Shown one piece after another: positions 31,501 through 39,459 of a DNA stretch of 64,000 nt. Under the pieces are notes generated by a model that ran no database searches, had not been told where the DNA came from, and saw only the letters and a program-made list of their open reading frames with translations. This DNA comes from Cydia pomonella. Taxonomy: Eukaryota > Arthropoda > Insecta > Lepidoptera > Tortricidae. The stretch covers positions 2,294,001 through 2,358,000 of the forward strand of contig NC_084727.1 of the NCBI RefSeq assembly GCF_033807575.1, written 5' to 3'. Made by a program: the position numbers and the translations under genes. Every line of letters starts with the position of its first letter. Within the stretch, counting starts at the first letter, position 1.

Positions 31501-33196
31501 TCTATTCTAGCATATTTTTTTCTTGATTTTTCGAGGCGTGTTTTTTCTTAGACTTTATTTATCTTACACGGAGTTTATATATATTTGACGACCGGTTTGG
31601 CCTAGTGGGTAGTGACCCTGCCTACGAAGCTGATGGTCCCGGGTTCAAATCCTGGTAAGGGCATGTATTTGTGTGATGAGCATGGATATTTGTTCCTGAG
31701 TCATGAGTGTTTTCTATGTATTTAAGTATTTATAAATATTTATATATTATATATATCGTTGTCTAAGTACCCTCAACACAAGCCTTATTGAGCTTACTGT
31801 GGGACTTAGTCAATTTGTGTAATAATGTCCTATAATATTTATTTATTATTAAGCTATGATATGAAAGGAAATTTATGGAATATCCCCTATCCATCTGTTA
31901 ACAGTGCGGCCTATGCGGCGCGGCGTTTAAAGCGACGAACAGTCTCCACGCGCACCGCGCGGCGCGGCACGGCGCGCGGCGCCACCGCTGCCTGCTGTGC
32001 GCGCGCGCCTACTCCTGCAGGCACTACGCTGTCAAACATTTACGCGCCGTGCATGGCTTTAAGGTACATTTTAGTCCAGTAAGCAGGAATCACGGACACT
32101 CTAGAGGTTAGAGATGCAGTATGACCAGCGTCACAGTGGAGAGAAACCATTCACATCCAAAAATGCATCACCGCTCGTTATGCGACAGCCTACTCTTGAC
32201 CGTATAATACTTACGCCACTTGATCTTGTCTCACTGCTGGCTACTTTGCGCCCGATCTTACTCCCACAGATACTACGCTGTGAAAAATTTCGCGCCGTGC
32301 ACGAGTTCAAGGTACGTTGAAGAGACTCACAGTGGAGATAAAACCATTCGCTTGCGAAATTTGCAGCAAAGCTGTGTGCGCGAGCTTATTTCTGCAGACA
32401 TTATATCGTCAGGTGACAAGCCAAACTCACTAATTACTGAAAAATTATAAAACAAAAATCAGCCGTATTTTCGTAGTAATATGGTTCATCATTATTACTA
32501 GGGAGGTGAAATTAACTCTCTTTAGAGCATATTGCACCTCCCTGTATATGTGCAGCTTATGGACGTACTACACGCAGCGGGCCTACGGGGCCCACCGGGT
32601 CCAGTCTAATAACGCGTTCCGGGTGCTAGTGGGGCTGCCCCGCTTCTGTAGCGCATCAGGGATGTTTGCTGAAGCGCGCGTCGATTGCTTTTATACAACT
32701 ATGCGCAAACGATGCACATCCCTGGTGCGCCGGGTGCGGGCCAGCCCCAACCCCGTTTGCGTTCGATATCCGAGCGGTTTGACTGCCCGTATTTGAGGCA
32801 CTTTGATGATTTGCATATCTCTAAAAGTACCTATTATGATTAACTACTAACTATTTAGGTAGGCACTTCTAGAAATATTGCTCTAGTAATTGTTTATTTA
32901 AATAAAATGTAGATTCTAACAGCTGTAAGTACATACTAACCATAAAATATGAGTTACTCGAAATGATATTTATTTTTATTTTGCTTTATGACTATGAACT
33001 TGTGGTGGCATTTAGTGAGGTTTGCTTGTCACCTAATATTTGGTCTCAGAGAAAGTAAATGTGACGCACTGGAAGAGGTCGGATATAAATAAGCATGGGT
33101 CAATCTTACACATCAGTCAATTAAACCAAGCTTGAGATGATGTATTTGTTTCAGGGTACGGTGCCACCCCTGCAAGTCGACCCGGCTCCAACGTGA
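22549..33196 (+). CDS. ZAD-type C2H2 zinc-finger protein, gene F (9 exons)
   Basis: Exons: 22549-22668, 23253-23650, 24370-24463, 26234-26320, 28078-28182, 28379-28501, 30755-30877, 31905-32063 and 33155-33196. Frames agree across all junctions: 1251 nt, about 416 aa. The ATG is in an ideal ACCATGG context. Residues 1 to about 80 form a zinc-finger-associated domain (ZAD): Cys7 and Cys10 in CRTCL pair with Cys52 and Cys55 in QQMCTTC. ZAD is an arthropod-enriched dimerisation domain. An acidic linker follows, then eight finger-like units, seven C2H2 and one C2HC. Several introns fall between the two cysteines of a finger (after CG|YC and CE|HC). The last exon adds only GTVPPLQVDPAPT. I infer a nuclear regulator acting as a dimer. 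The weakest call is the short last exon. The acceptor at 23253 was preferred because the earlier AG near 23192 meets a stop in frame. Confidence 0.85.
23799..23935. mobile_element. TTAA-flanked MITE (CACATTC ends)
   Basis: The ends CACATTCACTGCC / GGCAGCGAATGTG are bounded by TTAA at 23795-23798 and 23936-23939. TTAA targets are characteristic of piggyBac transposons. It lies in intron 2 of gene F. Confidence 0.8.
23990..24150 (-). mobile_element. LINE-type tail fragment
   Basis: CAAACGATTACCGCCGCCCA, CCTTCACTAGAGGGGTTGTA and GATGGGAGTACGCTCTTTTC are words I associate with a common lepidopteran LINE tail. It is decayed. Confidence 0.45.
24237..24355 (+). mobile_element. LINE (family A) tail fragment
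   Basis: CAACGCGCATGTAACTCCTC, GTTGCAGGCGTCCATAGGCT, GGGCCGTATGCTTATTTGCC, then an A-run. It ends immediately before exon 3 of gene F. Confidence 0.65.
24699..25337. mobile_element. 640-bp foldback element in gene F intron 3
   Basis: The arms 24699-24998 and 25101-25337 are inverted copies. The outer end is ATTGTGGTTTATTTTCTTTT and the inner end is CTAAGGGCCACGTTCTTTT. The left arm is longer and has short insertions. The loop contains CTTTAGTAGACGTTTATGAA, whose inverse lies outside the element at about 24511-24540, so the structure is rearranged. Confidence 0.7.
25532..25674. mobile_element. Palindromic MITE (GACAATAAGGTCCC family)
   Basis: Imperfect inverted halves: GTGACATTATCTAGGAAAAG..GACCTTATTGTCG and CGACAATAAGGTCCCTTTTC..ATAATATCAC. 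The flanks share ATTT. Confidence 0.7.
25930..26173 (-). mobile_element. tRNA-derived SINE (family 1), full copy
   Basis: On the minus strand the A-box-like CCTAGTGGGTAGTGACCC and B-box GGGTTCGAATCC are complete and the tail ends in AATATTTATTT. It is just upstream of exon 4 of gene F. Confidence 0.8.
26391..26601 (+). mobile_element. MITE with TATAGGGA.CGTGC ends, copy 2
   Basis: TATAGGGAGCGTGCATGAAC at the left and GCGCACGGTCCCTATA at the right. An internal unit (GTTTATTGTTCCGAT..GAGATGGC) is present twice, unlike the copy at 4463-4616. Confidence 0.7.
27924..28017 (-). mobile_element. Partial TTAA-type MITE (CCTTTTGAACGCC end)
   Basis: The right end GGCGTTCAAAAGG is followed by TTAA. The interior matches 51879-52073 in reverse, for example GACAGCGTCCGCCATAAC. 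The other end is missing. It lies in intron 4 of gene F, next to the exon 5 acceptor. Confidence 0.6.
28233..28308 (+). mobile_element. SINE (family 1) head-only fragment
   Basis: TTTGACGATCGGTCTGGCCT..GAAGCCGATGGTCCTGGGG with a damaged B-box. It lies inside the short intron 5 of gene F. Confidence 0.6.
28896..29150 (+). mobile_element. LINE (family A) 3' fragment
   Basis: From GTCATTCCAGATCTAGAGCA through ACACTAGACCCTACTCATAG to GCAGGCGTACATAGGCTACG and an A/T run. Same order as 3905-4286, opposite strand. Confidence 0.65.
29418..29545 (-). mobile_element. LINE (family A) tail fragment
   Basis: Poly-T, then ATACCACGACGGTGGCAAGC, CGGCCCGCCTGATGGTAAGC and CTGCAACTCCAGAGG: the family tail on the minus strand. 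Confidence 0.6.
29888..30062. mobile_element. Palindromic MITE (GTACGATACA family), copy 2
   Basis: GTACATTACGATACAAGTGC, then CACATGTATCGTACAACG and CACTAGTGCGGTAAACATCA. Shorter than the copy at 61207. Confidence 0.6.
31584..31850 (+). mobile_element. tRNA-derived SINE (family 1), full copy
   Basis: GACGACCGGTTTGGCCTAGT, B-box GGTTCAAATCC, then the complete body and a TATTTATTTATT end. It lies 55 bp before exon 8 of gene F. Confidence 0.8.
32114..32410 (+). pseudogene. Decayed zinc-finger pseudo-exons in gene F intron 8
   Basis: 32245-32313 is a damaged copy of the last finger of exon 8: GCGCC.GATCTTACTCCCA, ACTACGCTGTGAAAAATTT, then a retained donor-like AAG|GTACG. It has lost a base that breaks the frame. 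Nearby are GTCACAGTGGAGAGAAACC (about 32130) and GCGAAATTTGCAGCAAAG (about 32355), both with finger-linker character. I infer that the 3' part of gene F was once tandemly duplicated and one copy decayed. They could also be parts of an old longer gene. Confidence 0.55.
32515..32800 (+). mobile_element. LINE (family B) 3' ORF end
   Basis: Encodes NNAFRVLVGLPRFCSASGMF and RKRCTSLVRRVRASPN, aligning with 5203 and 7690. It is the C-terminal piece of a non-LTR ORF2, truncated, in intron 8 of gene F. Confidence 0.7.
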
Positions 33197-33776
33197 AACA
33201 GCCTTACTCGCAACGTCGTCATAATTATACAACCATTTTGAAAATATAAATAGTTTTATTACAAGATATCTGAAAATTAACTTAAATCTAAACATAATGG
33301 CGTATCATAGTATATGTATTAGGCTTCAAGTTTATAAATAATGGTAAACGAATTTTCGTACGGCCAACGTGGCCTGCCGATAAAGTTACATTTACTAAAA
33401 AAACATTTTAAAGACTAAGACTAAGTTTGCACCGTCTTGAACGGAACAAAGTGAGGGAGTGTCAATCAACGTCATATTTTCATAACATTTGTCACTATTA
33501 ATATCATTGCAAAAGCCATGCAGAGTTCGGACGTGATACACGTGGTCTGCTGATATCCTCGTAAGGCGCAAGGTCCTACCTATAGGACTTATTCAGTTCG
33601 ATGAAATTTAAATCATATTTAATTAGGACAGAGTTGCATTTGTTTTGTTTCGTGCAATTTTCAAACAAAATAAAATCTACTGTATTCCGTGCACTATAGG
33701 TTCAAATTCCAGTGGCAAATTTTGGATTTTTCATTTCTATGGCTGGGCCTTAAGAGGATATAAGTTAAATACTTAA

Positions 33777-33895
33777 CCCTTTGGCCACCAAAGACGTCAA
33801 TTGACGCGCGTGGCTACTATCCAATATCACCCTTCGATCATTCCGATAAGGTTCACGATGACTCAACGCACACGATAAGCGTGGCGATCAAAGGG
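33777..33895. mobile_element. TTAA-flanked MITE (CCCTTTG ends)
   Basis: The ends CCCTTTGGCCACCAAAGACG / GCGTGGCGATCAAAGGG are bounded by TTAA at 33773-33776 and 33896-33899. The core contains ACGTCAATTGACG. A piggyBac-type target site. Confidence 0.8.
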
Positions 33896-34129
33896 TTAAC
33901 CGTTTGACTGAAAAGGATGCGCACGGTTAGACAGCAACAGACTTTCTTGCATTCCAATAAGATTCCGGGTTAAATAATATGTATGCTAGTTTATAACGTA
34001 TTTATCTATGGTCCGAAAGTTCCCTGAAAATAAAGATATTTCATTTCATTTATAGGCGTAGCGCTAGGGACCATTTATAGGGACCTGCTGCAGTCAATGG
34101 CGCTGAGTGTAAACCAAACCATGTAAATT

Positions 34130-34310
34130 CTTACATACATACATACATACATATAATCACGCCTATTTCCCGAAGGGGTAGGCAGAGACCATGGATTTCC
34201 ACTTGCTACGATCCTGACATACCTCTTTCGCTTCCTTCACTTTCATGACATTCCTCATACACGCTCGTCGGTTTAGGGTGCTCTTGACCTGGCCTTTCTT
34301 TTATAATTTA
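34130..34310 (-). mobile_element. LINE-type fragment beginning with a (CATA)n run
   Basis: A CATACATACATACATA run is followed by ATAATCACGCCTATTTCCCG, GTAGGCAGAGACCATGG and CACTTGCTACGATCCTGACA, a common lepidopteran repeat. The CATA run is the tail (TATG on the minus strand). Confidence 0.55.
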
Positions 34311-34711
34311 ATAAACCTATTATTAAATATATGCCTATTTTTTGTCAAAGTAATTTATATTAACTAGGCCTATTATAAATACTTTCATAAAATTATCAGA
34401 AACAAAGTATAAAAAAGTAAATACTGTATAATGTCTAATAAATAAAAAATGCACATTAAGTTAAAATTAATAAAGAAAAAGAATAACACTAACAAAAAAA
34501 TCACAAGAAAAAGTCAATAGGCTAAGAATAATATTTTAATCAATTTATTTGTTTATAAGTAAACAGTTCACGTTCATTCAACTAATCGTTTTTGACGATC
34601 CTACTATTCTAATTCATTTTTTATTCGTGTACATATCTTCTTAACTCTAGGCGGCCGCTGACTAACATATACGATAGACAGATTTTGAAAAATATTGATA
34701 CATAGCTGCAA

Positions 34712-37700
34712 TCAATTTTCTACAGTATGGATCTTTTTATGTTTAATCAATCCTACAGAACTTGAATACTGTTTCTTACATATTTCACAAGAGTGTGGTT
34801 TCTCACCAGTATGGGTACGTTTATGTACAGTCAAATTACTCAAATGGGCAAATTGCTTTTCACATATTTCACAAGTGTACGCCTTTTCCCCAGTATGTAT
34901 TCTTTTATGTACTGTCAAGTTGCTTAAATGCGCAAAAGGCTTTTGACATACTTCACATGTATATGATTTTTCACCAGTGTGTATTCTCTTATGTACAGTC
35001 AAGTTGCTCAAGTGAGCGAATTTCTTTTCGCATACTTCACATTTGTACGACTTTTGGCCGGTATGGATTCTTCTATGTATAGTCAAATTACTTAAATGTG
35101 CAAATTGCTTTTGGCATATTTCACAGGTGTACGATTTTTCACCAGTGTGTACACGTATGTGACTGGTTAAAGCAGACAAACGAGAGAACTCTTTTTTACA
35201 AAATTCACATGAAAAAGGCTTTTCTCCGGTATGAATTCTTCTATGTTTATTTAAATTATCTAGTTTACTGAATCGCTTTTCGCACATGTCGCAGGGGTAA
35301 GGGTTTTTCCGTTTTGGAGTTCTGCTGAGGTTTGTCTCGGACCTCGCGCGGAAATCCCTGGTGGGTTGCTGGCGACCGTGGATTCTTCTGCCTCCCCGGT
35401 TCTTCGAAGCTGTAACCATACAAGTTGAACACTTAAAAATATTGATAATCATAATAGTCAAATAACACACAATACCTTTTATTCGTTTCACTTTCATCGA
35501 GACCATTGTAGCGAATTTAAAAAATACTTCGACCAAATATAGCTATGAACCATCTTGACAGATAAGATTAAAAAAACATACACTCAAATCGGTTCATCCG
35601 TTTGATTTCAATGAAACTTACAATATAATATTATTTACAATACGTATGAAAACGACGATTCGATCAACATTAAACATAATTAGTTTGCCCTAGTTTTCGC
35701 GGTAGCCTGATATTAAATTTAAAACTAATATTTCGGTACAAATAAATAAATACAAATATATTGTATACATATATAATTTTCAAACCAGAGGCTAACGAGG
35801 GCGAAACATCGATCCATCTAGGTTTTATTGTTGATATGATTCGCTTTTGAGTGTGTTCAAATAACAAAATTCAATAGCCGGGTCCACACTGAGCGAGCAT
35901 ACGCGCGAGGCAATTTCCTCACGCACAATACGGCCTGTGTAGACGTGCCTCGGCCGTAATGTGCGTGAGGAAGTTGCCTCGCGCGTATGCTCGCTCAGTG
36001 TGGACCCGGCTAATATTTAACATACATTCAACGGTGTGTGTGAAGTCCCCAATCCGCATTGTGCTAACGTGCTGCCTGTTGCCACGTGCAGTGGGACGTA
36101 AGCATATATATGGTCGTGATTGGTTATATCATATAGTCTAATTTCATGAATTTTCGAATGAATGTCTGCATAGCAATATGATAGATTTCTCGCCACTACT
36201 CTAAATGAAGATTTTCTATTGGTTCATAGCATACCCATCCTCGCACATCTTTGAAGGAAACGCAGCCTTAAGTTTGACTTAAATATATGCGTACCTTCAG
36301 GGTTCAGCTCCTGTCCGTCGTCGCCATCACTCCACGATCCAACGCTCACTTCACATGGCACAAACTCGATTTCCACCTCAACTGCAAATAAACAGATTTA
36401 ACTCACTTCATGTTGGTTCGCATATTACGATTGTATCCGTACGCGAATAACGGCCGTCGTGAACGCTGCTTGTACTGTTAGTGCTTGAGAAAGGAGACCT
36501 AGGCTCTCCGAAACATGTCGCGCGAGTGACTAAAAATACGGGAGTGGAATCCGTACAATTTGTTTAATTACGATTGCAGTATGTATGAGTGAAGTCCGGA
36601 TTCATCCTGAGAGACAAAAGGTTGGCAATCTCGACACATAGCGAATTTTAATTCTTTTGTGGTGAGCGTTCCGACTGAACATCTAGCGACCTAAGGAGGT
36701 TTGGTCGAAGGGTGTCAAGTTTCGGCGGTTCCGCGGCCGGCCCCTGACACTGCGGGATTCTGTAATGAATCGCAGCCATGGAGTTTTAAGAATAGTATTT
36801 ATAGTGCCTCCTAGCACAGGTTGTTTTGTAAATAACTTACTAGGAGACACCAGCCTTTGTGAGATTTGTAATGGTTTTGAAAGAAATAAAGAATAATTTT
36901 TGAACAGTTTAGAATACTCAGTTTTGTTGTTTTTAGTTTTAAAATGTATTTATATAATACATGTATGCTAGTTTTAAGGTATTTGTCTATGGACTATTAG
37001 TTGCCTGAAATAAAGGATCTTTATTTTATATCTGAATACGCCGATAAATAATAAATATTAGGGAACATCTGTAGGGGTAAGATGGTCGGTTCTTTATCAT
37101 TTGTCACCATACCTGTCACGTTCTAACGAGTATGTAAGTGCGAAAGTGACGCATGACATGACAGGTGGTAAAAATGCGATATGATACCGCTCCTGATCAA
37201 CCTAGCCACAAACAAGCAAAGCTTGTACTATGGGTACTAGGCGACGATAAACCCATACTTATAAAGATGCGCACAATGCAAATTCTACTCAACACTGAGA
37301 ACTTTATTGATGACTCTGAATACACGCATTATCAGTTTTTTCAACTGCCTGCCTGCTTTACAAATAATAATAATGATATGTGCTCGTCGACATCACCATC
37401 CCCCATGTGAAAGCCGAGAAGGACAAGTCCAGTAAGTACCTAGACTTTGCTCACGAGATAACCGCCATGTGGAATGTTGATTTGATGATCATTGTCCCGA
37501 GTTCATAGCGAAGAATCTTGAACAACACTTTGAGAGACTCTCGCTAGGTGGTTGGATCAAGGGTCAGATGCAGAAGGCGGTGATCTTGAGCACGGCGCAG
37601 ATAGTCCGGCGGTTCCTCTCTCTGCGGCCCTGACCACCGGCAGCTTGGGCCCAGCCCTGCTGCTGGCGGCACCCTAGGTTAGGTTTTTTATAATGAGTTT

Positions 37701-38730
37701 ATATCTTTTGTATTGTTTTGTAAGTGTTTTTATATTTTACTTTTATATACATATTATAAAAAATCCTGATCTAAGATATTAAATGAATAAAGAGAATGTT
37801 AATAATAATTTTATATTTTAGGGACATTCTTACACAAATTGACTAAGAAACACAATTAGGTTGTGTAATTTTATTTTATCAGTGTTCCCATTGCCAACTC
37901 CTGTCTCCATCATCAGATCAGTTCGATAATACCAATATTGCATTGTCACCCAATTTACGTACGCTGTAGTGCAGCTCATGGCACAATAATTCACAAGAAT
38001 TGAGTCCTAGTTGACTGTAAATCTTATACAGGCAGCACTGGAATGAGATGGAAGAGATCTATGCCGATTCAGAAGAGAAACAGGCATATGCAGACGGGCA
38101 CACCACACAAAGGGACATTTTTCAAACACATCTACCAGAACAATGCGATAAAATATTGATTTGGTTCCAAAATTGTAAATGCAAAAAAAACAATGAATAC
38201 TTTTTAGGATACAGTAGAATTAGCAACAAAAATTGAGGTAAATAACAGGTGGTCTTACAACCAGACCAATATATTCTTCTTAGTACAAATGTTCTATGGA
38301 ATAAAGGATTGTTTAATTTAATAGAACGTTAGATAAAAGTTATTTATTTGTGACAATCATAAAACATGTATGAACATGTACAGACAAGAAAAGAGGAAAT
38401 CAAAAAGTGTGGATCATGTAATAGACCCTAGCTATAAAGACAATGCCGGTCTTTCGTAGGGCCCACTCGGTGATGCCACGACAGATAGCACATAAAGGCA
38501 CATATAAAAATGTTACAAAAAAAAATGTTTGTCATGTTGTCCAGTGCAAGATACTAAGCAATTGGGCACAAATAGCCAGTGACTTTATCAGAAAACAATA
38601 TGCACTGAGAAAGCCACTGAGCAAACGACATCTGATTAAACATACTTTGTTCTGGTTCCACCGGCACTTCAGCCTCCTCCTTCACGTGTGCAACCTGCAC
38701 AGACACCTCGCACGTACCCTGCGACTCCAT
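34712..38730 (-). CDS. Seven-finger C2H2 zinc-finger protein, gene C (3 exons)
   Basis: Exons on the minus strand: 38730-38646 (ATG), 36381-36295 and 35409-34712 (stop). Phase-1 introns and GT/AG ends; 85+87+698 nt give about 289 aa. Exon 1 (MESQGTCEVSVQVAHVKEEA) has a VKEE motif. Exon 2 (EVEIEFVPCEVS..) parallels exon 2 of gene D. Exon 3 begins Ala-Ser, has a basic Arg-rich lead (residues 58-93) and then seven intact C2H2 fingers with canonical H-T-G-E-K linkers. Fingers 3-6 have nearly the same recognition helix (FAHLSNLTVHKR; I for V in finger 3), so the array should read a repeated triplet. The protein probably binds DNA in the nucleus. A possible poly(A) signal is at 34549-34544. The large first intron holds other repeats. 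The gene is divergent from gene B. Confidence 0.85.
35775..36215 (+). repeat. Composite repeat shared with 60397-61120, carrying a MITE
   Basis: Both loci have TTCAAACCAGAGGCTAACGA, CATCGATCCATCTAGG, a SINE-2-like piece (GTGTGAAGTCCCCAATCCGC) and AATGAATG.CTGCATA.CAA in the same order. This copy has the palindromic MITE 35877-36010, which the other lacks. The other has a different insertion. Confidence 0.75.
35877..36010. mobile_element. Palindromic MITE (GGGTCCACAC family), copy 2
   Basis: GCCGGGTCCACACTGAGCGA is mirrored at the other end. TA flanks both sides (35875-35876 and 36011-36012). The paralogous locus near 60460 shows the empty site. Confidence 0.8.
36382..37380. other. Gene C intron 1, first part: repeat remnants
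   Basis: Contains GAAAGGAGACCTAGGCTCTC..GAAACATGTCGCGCGA (about 36490-36525), a dispersed-repeat word I have met in Lepidoptera but cannot classify. There are also LINE-tail-like AATAAAG ends near 36885 and 37010. No exon seen. Confidence 0.35.
37385..37700 (+). mobile_element. LINE (family C) 3' ORF end, copy 2
   Basis: CGTCGACATCACCATCCCCC, GCCGAGAAGGACAAGTCCAG, GAGAGACTCTCGCTAGGTGG and CGGTTCCTCTCTCTGCGGCC, then a stop and an AT-rich tail. It extends further 5' than the 19895 copy and encodes an acidic/basic stretch before the valine-rich strand. Frames are broken. Confidence 0.65.
37855..37955 (-). repeat. Uninterrupted relative of the repeat hit by the gene A LINE
   Basis: On the minus strand GTGACAATGCAATATTGG runs straight into GAACTGATCTGATGATGGAG and ACAGGAGTTGGCAATGGGA. 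The corresponding sequence at 13475-15660 is split by the LINE. Confidence 0.65.
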
Positions 38731-39459
38731 TATCGGTAAACGGTATCAAGCGAGCTACTTCACGGACAGTTTTTTTCGACTGCACGTTCTGTGATCTATC
38801 TATTCCTTATTTAAAGTCCTGCACTACTATTTTTGGTACACAAAATTATAGACTGATTATTTCATGGAAAAATTACACTTGCATTGCATTATACTTATGA
38901 AAGAATTCGTACGATTTTAATATTGTATCAAAGACTATCAAGGCAGTGATATAGAAGGAGAAAAAAAGTTCATTATTATAGCCTACGTAACACTGAAAAG
39001 TAGCTTGATAAAATAAAAGTTAAACAATCAATACAAGTGCAAGCGGTGTCCTCGTAGGAAATGTCAGTGTCAATGTCAAGATAAACACTGAAGTGCCAAT
39101 TACATCCACACTTTGTCAGGCCTGAATTGCCAATTACATCCACACTTTGTCAGGCTTGAAGTGCCAATTACATCCACACTTTATCAGGCGTGATATCAGA
39201 ACACCTTTCTGGCTCTATGATAAAGTTCCATTTAGTATGACTTAAAAAAGTTTGAGCGTGATGCGTGAATAGGAAACGATTATCAGGCCCGACATCGGGA
39301 CTGACTTCGGGCCCGATATCGGGATCGGTGTGTATGTAATTGCCACTGTTCGCGTCAAAACGCAGCAGCCATTATCGTCGTCACAATAGCAGTAACAAAG
39401 AAACGTCAAATGTGTATATAGTGAGTACATAACTTTTAGTGATTTTTCTAAAACTGAAA
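38731..39459. promoter_or_regulatory. Divergent intergenic region between genes C and B
   Basis: 729 bp separate the two start codons, which face away from each other, so both promoters should lie here or in unseen 5' exons. It contains the 34-bp triple repeat at 39090-39191 and a GC-rich palindromic cluster GGCCCGA.ATCGGGA (about 39284-39330). No TATA box was confidently placed. That it is a promoter is inferred from position only. Confidence 0.5.
39090..39191 (+). repeat. Three tandem 34-bp units upstream of genes B and C
   Basis: Units at 39090-39123, 39124-39157 and 39158-39191 share TGCCAATTACATCCACACTT with few differences. They sit inside the divergent intergenic region. Confidence 0.9.

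Noticed and set aside
34762..35082. Plus-strand ORF of 106 codons opposite gene C
   Set aside because: It is the antisense shadow of the repeated finger codons.
39439..39459. Upstream non-ATG start for gene B
   Set aside because: The codon at 39439 is GTG. The ATG at 39460 (or 39475) fits the usual position of a THAP domain at the very N-terminus.
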